A DNA stretch of 63,968 nt. It comes from Basidiobolus meristosporus CBS 931.73 (Eukaryota; Basidiobolomycota; Basidiobolomycetes; Basidiobolales; Basidiobolaceae). Position 1 is the first letter of the stretch, and the number at the start of each line of letters is the position of its first letter. The notes under the pieces were generated by a model. The model searched no databases. It worked only from the letters and a program-made list of their open reading frames with translations, and was not told the origin of the DNA. Shown here piece after piece: positions 1 through 12,386 of the stretch. The position numbers were made by a program, and so were the translations under genes. The DNA is taken from contig MCFE01000514.1 of assembly GCA_002104905.1 (NCBI GenBank), forward strand, positions 1-63,968, given 5' to 3'.

Positions 1-122
1 ATCGAAGGAGATGCGCAGGTAGAATAGAATATTATAAGTAGGAGAAACTAGGATCACTGGTGTTAGTTGCCCCTACGAGCTAATGGAATATCTAAATACA
101 TGATTTGGGTAGTGGGAGTATA

Positions 123-1422
123 CTAGTGAAGTGAACAGCTGTGGCTATCCAGATGGCTCCATCTATAGGCCTTCACGACACCGATGTAGTGGAAAACGGC
201 TGCAATTACCACACAAACGTGGAAAATCTGATGCGAGTGGCCGATGTAGTCGAACTTCCCGGGGAACCATCTCTCTGGTACTCTGTTATCATTGCGATTA
301 GCCACAAACCTACCATGGGATATACGTTTACTTGTGTAACTAACCGGCTGGCATATATGAGAGCTCCACAGACATAGGTTAGACCCATAGAGCCGAACCA
401 TTTGAGAGATAGTTTCTGAACCGCAATCGTCCACTATGCGGAGGAACAACAGTTAGTCGCGCATCACCCGCACATTATTTTAGCAACTTACCCCGTTGGC
501 CCAAATAGCATGAGCAAAAGGACATATGCCGGATAATCCCATGGCCAGGAACAGGTTGGTTCTGATCCACCGATACTCTGGCTTTCCAAATCGCTTTGCA
601 ATGCTCATAACTGCCTACAAACGCAAAGGATATGCTCAACTCTCTATCTCAATTAGGCTAGCTGGATGGGATATCTTACCGTAGCCAAACCGAAAGCCAG
701 AATAAAGGACAGGTATACGATCTTCCACACCTGAGAGCAGTAAAAGGCTTACAGAAACGCTGTGAGCTATTCGGTCACCACGTACAGCAAGTTCAATCTA
801 CTAACCATAATTGATCGCGGGAAAGTATGAGCCACTGGTGAGCCAATTCGGGGTTAGGCGGGTCTCGTGAGGATGGAGCAAATAAATACATACACAATTA
901 AGAAGACGATTCCAACGTAGTCACAACGGTTCCACATGACAGAAACCTTGCAGAGCACATATCAGCGGGCAGAAGATCGAAAAACTAACAACAATCGCCT
1001 ACCTTCTCGGAATGGCAGTGGAAAAGGTGATAAAGTGTGGAACAGCATAGACAGGCAATCGCGCCGGCTATGAAGATGTACATGACGGCAAAATCGGACC
1101 AGTGGGTTGTTTCAAACTGAGGGAATATCTTGGCCGCGGTGAAGATGGCCACGATAAAGAAAAGGACGGCTCCGAGGAGGTGGGAGTAGACATTGCCAGT
1201 TTCGTTGTGAATGTAAAACAAGGACTGGGCACTTTTCCAGTATGAGCTGGTGGGGGCACGATATCCAGACAGAATGTAGTTGTTATCTCTCATCCATTTT
1301 GGCAACTCGCTGAACTTCAACAGTGCAGAAGAGAAGCTAGAGGTGTTATCGATGTTTGAGGAAACGAAGGGCACAGTTTCTTCTGAGTTCATATTGGGTT
1401 TCCTGTTTCTTACTTCAGCCAT
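123..1422 (-). CDS. PAQR family seven-helix membrane receptor (adiponectin receptor / Izh / haemolysin-III type)
   Basis: Seven exons on the minus strand, reconstructed by reading frame and GT...AG sites: 1003-1422, 894-946, 806-834, 680-747, 492-614, 345-433 and 123-282, giving 313 residues, normal for the family. Seen in sequence: the first-helix block ending [13 protein letters not shown], then [32 protein letters not shown], and the terminal block [11 protein letters not shown]...HSHQIFH. These carry the conserved His, Asp and HxxxH residues that bind zinc in PAQR proteins. Known for the family: membrane proteins linked to zinc and lipid (ceramide) homeostasis; yeast members are the Izh proteins. 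The soluble N-terminus is about 40 residues. Exon 3 is only 29 bases. The start ATG at 1422 is the first in frame and follows a CCAAT-type motif about 35 bases upstream. Family assignment is firm; the individual splice sites are inferred. Confidence 0.93.
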
Positions 1423-4400
1423 CAGAGGTAATGTAGCAATTTATTCCAGGATTGGTCTGTATTCCGCAGGAAATGCCGATAACTGATTCAGAATCTGTTG
1501 AGACTATTTAAAAGGGAAGCCCGTCCCGGCCTAGATTGAAGATCAGGCAGTGTGGACCACTTGAATTCGACCAAGTTTCAATCATTCATGATTGGGACGG
1601 CTTCTCGGAAAGCTTTTTTACTGTGCTTGGGGAGCGTCTTTTGGCATATGAATTCAGTAACTATGAGATCCAAAAGAAAGCGAGCAATTTCGAGTAACCC
1701 TTGACTTCAGGCATCAATACAGCCTATGATGGAAACGAAGCCACCTTCGGAGCCATCTGCTGAATCTTTCAAGTAGCTGCCCAATGATGACTCCTAATTC
1801 CGCCAATCCTTTAGTTGGTAACTGGTACCACAGAAGCATGTACTACTACTCATCCTGGTCGAAAGTGTTGCATCAACCAAGACAAACAAGGCTACCTTGT
1901 TTGATTCACCGAAACGTGAGCAACAAACTCACAAAGGCTGATCTCTTGATGTTACCAATGATGCGTATCGCTTAAAAGTCTGTGGGCACGTTCTATGGGG
2001 TGCTGTGGTATTCCCAGAGAAGCATGCCAATCATCCAGGCGGCGAGCCATTCCTCGACTACAGATCATCTGGGGACCACTTTGATCCAAAACGGGCTCAT
2101 TATGGCAACTGTCCACGATAGGAGCTCCCAGAACCAATGGCCATCATGCAAGTGTCCACGATAAATTTCTCTTGGTGATCGCACCACTGTTTACTATGAG
2201 ATCAATAACAACTGCTCCGTTGTTTCTTGAATAGCCTTGGACAGACGCTTGATTTCCAATGCAGGTCTAAAACGACGCATCTTGGGATTCATGACCAAAA
2301 ACTCCGCACATATGGATCACATCTCGTTTAAGCCCCTTGCACCTCGCCCCACCATTCAACACGTGTCTGTTCACATTCTGGCTACTAGAAATGGAAATCC
2401 AGACGTCGTAATTTGCCTGCTAAAATGATAGATATCCTGCTCTTCAGCCTTGTCCGTTATGCTTGTTCAGATCACATATTACTCGCGATGTAAGATGTAA
2501 TTGGCTATGAAACCCCACTCTAGGGCACTTCTATATACAGTAAGCAGTATTTGGATCTCTATGCACTTGGTATGTATTGGACCACAATGGCTACCCTTAC
2601 TGTACGCATCTTGAATTCCTTGGATGAGAGTTTGATTAACTTCGCGCTTTGGTGTTCGAAATTCACCTCACGATGTCCCCTCATAGCAACAGCAAAGGTG
2701 TGTGGGTGAATCTTGAACCTGGTTGCCGATACATGCGAACCCATTATTTGCCATCAAGGGGTTGCCTTGCTCCTACTGGAGCCAAGATGCTGTGCTTTTC
2801 ACTTGCAGGTCTGTTGGGTTCGAATGATGGATTTCTATATGAAATTAATCAGCCTAGCACTTAATTATTCACATATTGAATCAATCCAGCTGCATTGCAG
2901 AATGTAGATTCAACTAATTCTTGCCAGATCTCTTCGATATCCTAGCTCAATCTCCAAAGCAACCCTCTCATAGTTCCCTTACTGGGAGATTATGTCTTAA
3001 GTACACATAGGAACTTGAAAGTACTGATAACAATCAGAATGCACGGCTTTCATTTGATGGTTAATTGATTTGAAACAAACTTCATGAAAGTAGTGATAAA
3101 AATGTTTCGAAGAAAGCTCCAGCAAGTTGTATGCAACACTCAGGCTGTGGAGAGAAGCTTTTGATAGCACCTAGGACATCTAACACCTTATGGGATATAA
3201 CCCTATGTGTACTTTAGTGCTTAACTGATGAATTGAAAAACTACAGCACGTAACACAAATCATGTATTTCACACAATCTCACACTTTAGCCAGCTATTTG
3301 AAGACTATGTGTCAGCTTGTGGTGTAGTCAATAATCTATCTGTAGCATACCTATCTAGAAGTTGCTGACATTGGATACAACCGCATCAACGTTTCCTACG
3401 GAAAATATCAAACTTGGATCTCATGTGTTATTCTGCTGGTATTATTTGGTCAAAATTTCAAGTGTAAATATCTCTGGAGCCAGTGAGCTGACTATTACCA
3501 TATTCTTTATGAGGATTACTTAGGCACAACACTTTCTAGGACATATATCCACCTGTTGTCAAGAAGGCTGCAACTTTTGATATTGAAAGCTGTAGCTTTC
3601 TACAGGTCTTTGGTGCTTTTTCCATAGGGGTTAGAGAACTAACACTGAGATAAAGCAGCTATTCTACTGCACATTTCAATATTTGGCCCATTCAGTTCTC
3701 ACGAATCTAATATTAAGAGTCGCAGTAGAAACTTTGGGTATTGAGAGATGCGATCTACACTAAAGGACATGCTGACCTGATTATATCTTGTACAATCATT
3801 GAGAATCTGAGAATAGCAATACTTTGATGAAGGTTTAAGGAAGTTGTACGTAAAGTTAAGGGATATATAGATCAGCTTGAAAATTCTAAAATATATGATT
3901 TTTCACCATTTCCAAGAATTAGTGTATACACTATAGAGTAAGTTTTAGTCACTCTCAACACTCACATTCAATTAATCGTACACACTAACTAGCCTTTAGG
4001 ATAATCGATACCCAGTGAGTCTTTCTCTTGGCAAAGTCCTAGTGGGAATATCTGCCACAATTCCTTCAGTCAAAGCAGAGTATTCACACTTTTAGATACC
4101 ATATCAAGATTCATAGAATTAGTGGATATGATTTAGGCTCCTTTCAGCCAGTATGTAATCTTGCAAACTCCTATGAATCTACCTATACAGAAAGTAAGCC
4201 AATAACTAGAAGTAATTTGGAGCTTATAAGTCAATTATACTTGTTACTGGGGAACGAAGTGAGATTTCTCCTAATACCAATTTTAACTTAAAATTTTTAA
4301 TTGCTATTCCTACCCCATTACCGCAGGTTTTTGATAGTATCACTCGTTACTACTACCAACTATTCTATTTAACCCATAGCATGTATAAAACCCAGCAGTT

Positions 4401-7400
4401 GGCTTTTGAAATTTGTAAATATAGAGATGTAATTCAATATAGCCTCCAGACATTTTTTTGGAAATTTGCACATAGCATCTATTAAATAATCAATGAGTGT
4501 ATTTACACTTGAGCTTCTAGAAGTAATAATCCACTTGCCTTGCAAGCAGTCTTAGAAATTGGTGTGCAAAGCGTGTGGGGATCTTGGTAAGTATGAAGCT
4601 TTTGATAACACACTATGCTCGAAATCTTGCCAACCAACTAATAGGACGATATCTAGCATTCTAACTGCGAGTAAAGAGATGTCTCATTAGCCAGGAATAG
4701 GGTAGCTGTAGAAGTACCGAGCTAAGAATTCAAGTTTTCTAAAAACCTCTTTTGATGATATCTCGACCGGCTTCATTAACAACCGGGTACACATGTTTCC
4801 ATACAAGCAGAAGGTGAAGTTGAGCTAGTTAAGAATTACTTCGTGGATCATAATCCAGGAGATATAGATTAGGGTACATATTGGGAAGTACAGCACCTGA
4901 ATATTTTGTGACCGCTGTAAATGAACTGTCGAAAGCACTGAACACTAGCATCGGATGTGACTCGTAAAATTCCTGGCTCACTCAATGATTTGGGCAATGT
5001 CAGAGGGCATGGCAGAATAATAAAAATAATGTGTAATCAAATAGGCGATCTAGACACTGATGTGCAGCACTCCAATATACGTACCATGATGTGAGCCTCA
5101 TACTTCTGCATGAACTTCTGCGAGCATCTCCATTTGGAATGACAACAATGGGATTTAGTCTGGTTGTATCCACGAAGTGGCTACAACCCGTTGTCCCTAG
5201 GTGTAATTGGCTGGAGCCCATAGGTATACTTGTTGACGCCAAAAATAGCGAACACCTAACCAGCAACCATCAAGTGACGTTCTTGTGGTAAACCTTAAAT
5301 CCGGTGTAAAAATCATTTTGCCAAGCTTACTAGATGACACTATGATTTAAGAAAACCCACACCACCGATGGCAATACACGTCCTCGAAATTGGCCAATAT
5401 CACATGCCAATGACAGATCAGTTTTTCCCACAGACAGATATTCATCTGTGGTCAGGCAGGAACTAATATCGCCAATGAAACATCTGCCACCAGCAATGTT
5501 ACCATTCGCGAAACATGACTTACCAACAATGATACACCACACTGGCCAGTTATTAATCTGAGAATATATTTGGGGTGGAAAGTGAGCTATAAATAAATAT
5601 ACGATATTTCCTATTTTGCCCACGCTGCTATAAAAGTGCAGCAATATATGGCCATGAGGTATATTCGCCTCTGCCATAATTAATAAATGCCCTGGTAGAT
5701 ACGATCTCACTGGGAAAATGTCGCCAATCTTACCAACAGCAGATACCTGGCGAATCAATGAGAGCAGCTAGAGAAGATCCGTCCCAAATGCAATGACGTT
5801 GAGACTGATCAGATGATACCCAAGATGATCCACTTTGCGGGAAAACGATGTTGCTGCTGAATGGCCTATTGCCTCGGTAAGATCAACAAGTCAATGCATT
5901 TTAAGCATCGCACTTCTTATTCGCATACAATAAGTCACCAGGGCATCCAACCACACGCTTCCAGTCGTTTCATTCACTCGTGATTCGGTTTTGCGCATTT
6001 ACTAGTAATCGCCAATCCCTCACATGATTTTAGTCACAAACCTTATCACCTCACAAGACCAAAGGTGACTTCAGCAGCCTGGACTCATGAAGGTGATTTG
6101 CCAGGCGCCAACAGCAAGCCTGCAACATACCAGATTCTGAATCAGATAGCACATCCGTGAGTGCATGAAGTTCGACATGGATGAGTACAAATTTTTCGAA
6201 TTCCAAAACGGGCGGATTGCATTTCAATTCCCTTTTTTTTTCTTGTATTTGTGATAATTGTGTTTGCTGTCCTGGTAATGCATTTGTGGTTGTCAGACTC
6301 TCGTAACTCGGATTGCCAGGCGCAGGGTCTTTAATAGTAAATTGCGGAACATTCGCGCTGGATTTCTGTTGACTGGGTTTGTATTTCACACATGTGAAGC
6401 CAATCAAACCATTTCTAGCATCACGATGGTTTTTATTATCGGGGTTAATGTCTCATTTTCCCCTGAATGCTAGCCTTTTCACCAGCCTGCTGGCCAATGG
6501 GTAGGCTCACTGCTGCTCAGTTGTGGCCACTAATCTCCTTGTTGTATCCCACACTGGCATTCTGCAAAATCGGTAAAATTGTAGAGTGATTCTCAGCGAG
6601 AGAATCATAGCGAATGGTCTGGCGCAAGTGCAACATCCTTCTGGTCGGGCGATTCTAATTTACCTCTGGGTTACGAATATACACAGCATCTCTTGGCGCT
6701 GAACCCTAACACGTCATAAACCAAACCGTCTGACAACATCCCCGAAATCCCTACATAAAATTAAATCGGTCCCACCGTGATTCATATCAAAAATATATCC
6801 ATGTCGTAGAATTTGATTGATGTCACGTCACTGAAATTATCCTGGCCTGAGTCACCTGATTAAACGCTACTCATGCATTAGCAACATGGTGGGTTTGTTT
6901 TCCAAGGAAGCTCTGGCAGCCCTTAACCAATTGTGGCATGGCCGTTATGGGGATAGACCATCGCACTGCGGTCTTCTGTTGCCATTCTTGGATTTCGCCC
7001 AGGTATACAGGGCCATTCTTGATGAATGGCAACGTTCTGGATTGTTAGCTCCCCGCTGCCCATCCCCACCGGTGGCTAAACCGATCGTTGTTAGGATCAA
7101 TGGGCTAGTCACTGAATGCTGGCTCTTGATGACCAGCTGATGGGTGATGTGCCTCTTGTTTTACCTGTAGTACGTCGCCTCAGTCATCGCAACAGCCGGT
7201 TACGCGCCTAATCCACCAAGCAAAAATGCTCACGCCGTCGAGTAATCAGCGACTTCAACATACTGGTCAGCTGCTCAAGAGAAAGTTGGTGTGTCCTGCC
7301 TGAAATCAAGTCAGCCTATTGGACGGCCCAAATCGGTGTCACACTGATGCACGCTGGCAATCCTTCTTTCTCGAAAGCACAATGCGCGTAATTTTCCATC

Positions 7401-7920
7401 AATAGTGTACAGGCCAGTTTTCGATGTACATTCAAGTACCTGTTGGCATTAAACTCTTCGTCACGCATGAGCTTCGAAAAGGTCATGATGAGACAAGTTT
7501 CAAAATGAAGTGTGAGTGAGATAAGTTGATTCAGTCATAATAATTGGCATGCTGTGATATAATATCTGAATGTACCACTTAATCTTCTTATCCCATCGCC
7601 TGTAGCCAATAATCGAAGTCACATCGGCCAGGGCAAATATATTCTTTAATATATTACACAAATTAGTTTATTCTTATCTTTGGATTGATCACAAGTCCAA
7701 ATGTGGCAAGTATCAAACTAGTCTCTCGTCCAACTGTGTACTCTCATACGTATTCTGCTGTTTTTGGAAAATTGCTCTTCGTTTTTCTGATTTGTATTTG
7801 TCTATAAGAAGGGTGTTCAAGTTGTCTACAAACATCAATTCCTCTCCATTTGTGTTTCTTCTTTTCGACATATTCAGTCACTCACTCGCTCCCCTTATCC
7901 CATTTTCAACCAACTCTACC
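1423..7920. other. Long spacer with no recognised gene; includes decayed repeat sequence
   Basis: I recognise no gene in this 6.5 kb. About 2.9-4.8 kb is AT-rich and CpG-poor and shares a repeat with 23.6-23.8 kb. Between 5.0 and 7.3 kb are open stretches on both strands (minus 5330-5758 and 6051-6407, plus 6886-7140) with coding-like composition in places. None matches a family I know, and adjacent frames are broken. They could be exons of an unrecognised gene or relics of an old element. Confidence 0.5.
3425..3620. repeat. Dispersed repeat, copy 1 of 2 (unclassified)
   Basis: This segment is similar to 23625-23830. A 24-base identity lies at 3518-3541 and 23719-23742, and weaker similarity continues on both sides (tttcaagtgt...atatc...gtgagct). 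No coding capacity is seen. It is probably a fragment of an old transposon. Confidence 0.6.
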
Positions 7921-8526
7921 ATGCCTGGTACTCACATTCTCCTTTCTGATCTATCTATTAACACAAAATCCACGAGAGATAACCGCGCCATTTCAGATTC
8001 AGCTGCCTTTTTCGCTGATGTTGTTAGTCACATGTGGAGTAACAATCCTTATGGCTCTGCGCAGGCATTCTTAAAGTTCTGTACTCGTCTTTTCCAAATC
8101 ACTCAACCATCGAACTCCACCATCCTGCTCGCCCTCAACTACATCTACAGATATAAGGAGACTTCGCCATACTGTTCGGAGGTTTCCGGAACTGAATATT
8201 ACATAGCAGTGGTATCTTTGATGCTTGCAAATAAGTACCACGAAGACAAGTGTTACAGCAACCGTAGTTGGGCGAAGGTATCTGGTTTGGACGTATCCCA
8301 AGTATCTAGAATGGAGCTTTCGATCCTTGCAGCATTCAACTGGAGCATCAAAGTCGACAATCTCGAATTTGATTCATGGAGTCAGTTTTTGGGCCAGTAT
8401 TGGTCGGCAGTCATTGAATTCCGTGGTCAAAGCATCATCTCTGAGCAGAACCTCGATTCCGGCGTTCAAGATTGCAGACGCCAAGGATTCATATCAACTA
8501 GCGCATCGATTACCTCTATTTCGTAA
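7921..8526 (+). CDS. PCL/PHO80-family cyclin
   Basis: A 201-residue single-exon protein; the ATG at 7921 follows a pyrimidine-rich leader. Residues about 20-155 form one cyclin box: SAAFFADVVSHMW at its start, then TQPSNSTILLALNYIYRYK, GTEYYIAVVSLMLANKYHED, NRSWAKVSGLDVSQVSRMEL and NWSIKVDNLEFDSW. This pattern (serial Leu-Ala, YIYR, LMLANK, W..VSG, ..RME) is that of fungal Pcl1/Pcl2/Clg1-type cyclins. Those cyclins activate the Pho85/Cdk5-like kinase in G1 control, polarity and nutrient sensing. The partner kinase is not in this window. The C-terminal tail after the box is short, so the protein is smaller than yeast Pcl1. An upstream in-frame extension lacks an ATG and was not used. The subfamily within PCL is uncertain. 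Confidence 0.9.
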   Translation: MPGTHILLSDLSINTKSTRDNRAISDSAAFFADVVSHMWSNNPYGSAQAFLKFCTRLFQITQPSNSTILLALNYIYRYKETSPYCSEVSGTEYYIAVVSLMLANKYHEDKCYSNRSWAKVSGLDVSQVSRMELSILAAFNWSIKVDNLEFDSWSQFLGQYWSAVIEFRGQSIISEQNLDSGVQDCRRQGFISTSASITSIS

Positions 8527-9238
8527 TTCTTCGCCCTTGTTTATTCCATCATCCGCACATCACCATGCATTTAACGCCATCATTGACATTCATCCACGGT
8601 CTTGTAATCTATTATCATATTCACGACGAAATTGTTCATATTTCTGGCAATACTGTAATATTCACAATGTTAAATAGAAAGCACACTAATTCATCAGATT
8701 TTCCGGGTTCTCTGGTCGAAAAAACACATTATTTCCAACTAACTAAACGAATTTTCTGGTGGGACATTGTTACCGCATAAGTGAGCGAGTGATTGATTGG
8801 ATTTTAGAATCACCATATCACGAAGTGCGGGTGTAGAGCTTGTATCCCTCGGAGATTAACTGACATTTATGGCAAGTGATTACTTCATGCCTATAGGATG
8901 CGCAAACAACTGCCCTAGATGTGAAATGATCAGTTCAACGCTGTCGTTCTAGAACCTATGCCAGGCGCATATGGTAGCGAGGCTGGGCACTTCTTTGGGA
9001 GTGGGAGAGGGTTACGCTTAGTTACAGTACAGATTGTCACTCGGCATTATTGTCACCATCTTGGTAACCGAAGACCTCGACCCCCAGTAGAGCCCCACGA
9101 GGGGTGGATCGATCCAGGTCTTGATGCTGATCAATCGAAATTCGATTCGCTTGTATTGATGATCTCGCCTCTCGGGTGGATTGGATCATATGGATGGCTG
9201 AGGTCAATGGGCGATCGATGTTTGTTCAGACTTCCATC

Positions 9239-9262
9239 GGTGGGGTGGGGTGGGGTGGGGTG
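9239..9262 (+). repeat. Short (GGGGT)n tandem repeat
   Basis: Four consecutive GGGGT units follow a leading GGT and are followed by GAGGG, all on the plus strand. The spacing of G-runs fits a G-quadruplex-capable sequence. No function is shown. Confidence 0.9.
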
Positions 9263-9512
9263 AGGGAGATGAGATTCAATCCACTGGTCCGATTCGTATC
9301 CCATATCTGTGCAAGGGACATCCTGACGAATGGATCCGTGGTTGGAACTTCACAGGCAACTATTCCCCCTGAGTGGAGTGGCTTACGGTAAGCGTAAATA
9401 TAGATCTGATTGATCCAGCCCTGGAGATGGGGGCTGGGCTGTCGCAGCGAATATAGTATCCCAAATATAGAGGTTGCCCACCGGCCAAGCGAAACGAACT
9501 CTTCGACGATCT

Positions 9513-9734
9513 TCAGCGTCCACCGAGTTTGCCTAGGTCTCCTGGGGACACTCGGGCCATAGAGACGGCTAGGTAGAGTTTGGATAATTCAAGGGAGTCC
9601 TGCATGTACCGTCTCAGCCGATCCGCTTGGCTGAGCTGGCGCGCCAAATCTTCTGCTCCGTTTATCCCAAACGGCTGCTCACCAGTCGACTTTGGGTCAA
9701 TGGTAAGGCCTGTTCCAGGTGAACTTGTCCACAT
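9513..9734 (-). CDS. Doubtful exon of an unrecognised protein
   Basis: An open stretch of 73 codons beginning ATG TGG ACA. It includes a probably helical, charged segment (ARQLSQADRLRRYMQDSLEL) and moderate CpG and codon balance. After its stop, the next frame stays open for roughly 90 codons toward lower coordinates, which would fit a spliced gene, but I could not find a convincing intron. No family is recognised. It may equally be chance. Confidence 0.25.
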   Translation of the reverse strand: MWTSSPGTGLTIDPKSTGEQPFGINGAEDLARQLSQADRLRRYMQDSLELSKLYLAVSMARVSPGDLGKLGGR

Positions 9735-10452
9735 GCTGGTGGGGAAATGCTATGGCCCGAACTTACACAGCGAAGAAATGGAATATTGACCCCACCAAAA
9801 CCCCTTTAACGTTGCCCTAACCTTCAGAGGCCTTCCATAAGGCACCGTAGCAGTTGTCTTTACCAGGTCTTATGGAATATGCATGCACTCTACTTCCACT
9901 CAACAAACCAACAAGCCAGAAAGACACCTCTTGATTACTACCATATTACTACCATATCGAATACTCCTAGCTACTTCCAGTACTTCAACCACCAATGTGC
10001 TATTTTTCCAGAGATGATTGATGAAGTGTTTCAGGTGTTTAGGGATCAATGGTGCACTAATGGTAACATTCTGAGCAGGTTTGGTGGTTGCTCAAGCCGC
10101 ATTAGCTCCTTTTTGGTTTTGTTTGAAACCCAGTATCCTCCTAGAGTGGCAAAAATTAGCTTATATCTCATGCCCAAGGTGCCCAATGATTATTTAGCTT
10201 TATAAAAATTAGCCTACTGATGTACTGAGTATTTGGCTTGGGTGGTGGGGGGGGGAAATTGACTCCAACTTTGCATACTGCCTACTAGGATCTATTTAGA
10301 TGCATTGATGTCTTTGGCTCTGCCAAGCTGCAATAAAAAGGATGAATAAGCATATACAGTTGCCTGTGGTAAGTATTTAGCTCACACCCAGACCACTCAT
10401 GTATCTGAACACTTTGTTGCTAGCCAGTAGATTATTTGTAAGGAACATAGCC

Positions 10453-10690
10453 TGTTAAAATAGTCCTAGTGATACTGGAACTAGAAGAAGCAGATTATGT
10501 GGCTCTCAATTAATGCACCATTGGGTGCAAAAGTGGTTTTTATACTTGTATATGGTCTTGGCAGAACATACATATGCAGTATATCAGCAAAAATCTCAAA
10601 AACATGTGTACAAAATGTGGGTGCTTTGGGACAGCTTTAAGATGTACTCATGTTCAGGATACTGGTAACATGGGATAGATTCTAGCAGCT
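10453..10690 (-). repeat. Decayed copia LTR relic
   Basis: Similar along its length to the LTR at 11397-11744: it shares a tgtt start, the agattatgtgg block, the tatatggtcttggca block, aacatgtgtacaaa and tcatgttcagg. Ends are eroded and there is no CpG. Orientation is given relative to the polymerase strand of the family. Confidence 0.55.
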
Positions 10691-10815
10691 TGTAAGAACT
10701 GAAGTTACACATATATTCTCAGTTAGCATAGTCACTTATGCAGTAACTTGGGAGCTTTAGCATTTCTGGCCAAAATCTTTTATTGAAATATATTTAACAT
10801 TTTGTTTGCCAAATA

Positions 10816-10870
10816 TTGGCTGATTCTAACAATCAGTGAATACTTGGATGTTATAAAGTGTATTAAACAC
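10816..10870. repeat. Second dispersed repeat family, copy 1
   Basis: Shares the block around atattggct...tctaa...tcagtga...ttggatgttat with 27201-27290 and 56567-56655. Only about 55 bases are preserved here. Confidence 0.45.
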
Positions 10871-11396
10871 TTTCTGTAGCCTGCAATCTTAACATGTCAA
10901 TACAAAGACTCTCTTTGAAATCCTATGAAAAGGCTCAAACCTGTAGTTTATTAGATGGTTATATGCTGGTATTCAGCTGGTGGGTTTCATTAAAATTTTC
11001 AGTTGCAACTTTTGATGCAAGTAGTGCATAGCCAATTACCAAACTTGGTATGCATGCTAGCTGGCCTAGTCTCCCCTTGGGAACTATGTCTGCTTGTCTG
11101 CCCAAGAGCCAGTGCCTGAGATATTAAGTGTTTTAAGTTTTCAGGAAGTTGGATTTCAGCACATATTATGATAGTATTTGCTGGCTTCTTCTCAATTTTT
11201 CCTCTTAGGGACTATTACTTCTTCACTGGAGTGACAACATTATACTGAAAGTGTAAATGCCATACTTGAACTCAGCAATGGTACAGTCAAATGTAATGAA
11301 AATCTTCTAGCTTACCAAGTTACATCATAAACTCATAATCACTCAGCACTGCCAAAACTTAGCAGCTAGTTCAGTAGACAAAACCATAGGTGGAAG

Positions 11397-11744
11397 TGTT
11401 GTAAGAGTCTTGGAGATATTGGAAGTGATTGGGAGAACAAGTAGATTATGTGGTTTTTACTCAATGATTATTGAATGTAAAAGTATAGATACTACATTTA
11501 CATGGTCCTGGCATACCAAACACTTGGAATAGGCTTAGGAAGGTCCCAAGAGCATGTGTGCAAAGTTTAAGACTGTTTGGACAACCTTGAGAATTTTCAT
11601 GTTCTGGGTACCTGATATCTTGGTGAAAATATTCAAAGTAAATCCTGACAAGGATTTTGGTCAGTATTCTTTAGGATTTGAAGGTAATGATCCAAGTGAC
11701 TAAGTCAGGTGAATATTTAGGCAGAATTACAAATCTTTACAACA
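11397..11744 (-). repeat. 3' LTR of a copia element
   Basis: 348 bases bounded by TGTTGTAA and TTACAACA, the TG...CA inverted ends typical of LTRs. On the minus strand it directly follows the copia polymerase stop and a purine tract (GAGTGGGAG), the expected primer site for plus-strand synthesis. Near-identical copies lie at 57328-57676 and 40814-41157. It contains no CpG. The flank at 11392-11396 has no partner because the 5' half of the element is missing. Confidence 0.9.
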
Positions 11745-11755
11745 CTCCCACTCAA

Positions 11756-12386
11756 CTAAATGCTGAAACTGACTAGTCCTAATCTTGGCATATGATATAC
11801 AGACTTGCCTCTAGCTAATGGTTTGGTAAATATGTCTGCAATCATTTCATCTGTAGGACAGTAAGCTAATTTAACCAAGTTATCCTCTATAGCTTTATGT
11901 ATGAAATGATGTCCAATATCTATGTGCTTGGTTCTGGCATGAAAAGTTGGATTTCTACCTAATTGTATACATCCTTGATTATCTTGAAATAATGTAATAG
12001 GTGTTTTTTGACATAGGCCTAAATCTTTAAAAAGCTTCCTTAACCACATTGCTTCTTTTATAGCTTCACAGCCTGCCATATACTCTGCCTCTGTGGTAGA
12101 AAGTGCTACGGTTGGCTGCTTTCTTGAATTCCATGAAATTGCTCCTCTACAGTAAAGAAAGGTGTATCCTGTGATGGATCTTCTGTCTACCAAATTTTGT
12201 CCCCAATCAGCATCAGAGTATCCCACAAGATCCTGTTCTGGATCCTTATAAGTGCATCTTAAGCAGATATCAGTAGTTCCTTTTAGGTAACTAAAAATCT
12301 GCTTAACTGCTGCAATAGGATCAGATCCAGAGTTCTCATTATACTGGCTGACAACTCCCACTGAATATGAGATATCTGGATGTGGA
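11756..12386 (-). pseudogene. Ty1/copia polymerase fragment (RNase H end)
   Basis: An open frame from the 3' end of a copia polyprotein: YSDADWGQN, TGYTFLYCRGAISWNSRKQ, ALSTTEAEYMA, DNQGCIQL, ARTKHIDIGHHFIH and MIADIFTKPLA are hallmark RNase H-region motifs. The stop at 11756-11758 is followed by a purine tract and the LTR. Homology to the copy at 57.7-58.6 kb ends near 12386 and the element is truncated there. Gag, protease, integrase and most of the reverse transcriptase are absent. The fragment is open, but it is an incomplete relic. Confidence 0.9.

Larger units (their letters stand above)
8527..10100. other. Spacer; one doubtful open segment and a GGGGT repeat
   Basis: No recognised gene. 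It contains a short G-rich tandem repeat and, on the minus strand, an open segment described separately. CpG frequency is ordinary here and falls abruptly after about 10100. Confidence 0.5.

Noticed and set aside
6051-7140. Coding-like frames on both strands at 6.0-7.1 kb
   Set aside because: Some stretches read like protein, but no family is recognised, flanking frames have stops, and no consistent splice model emerged.
9879-10205. 108-codon plus-strand frame
   Set aside because: Low-complexity, AT-rich, runs into repeat sequence; no recognisable domain.
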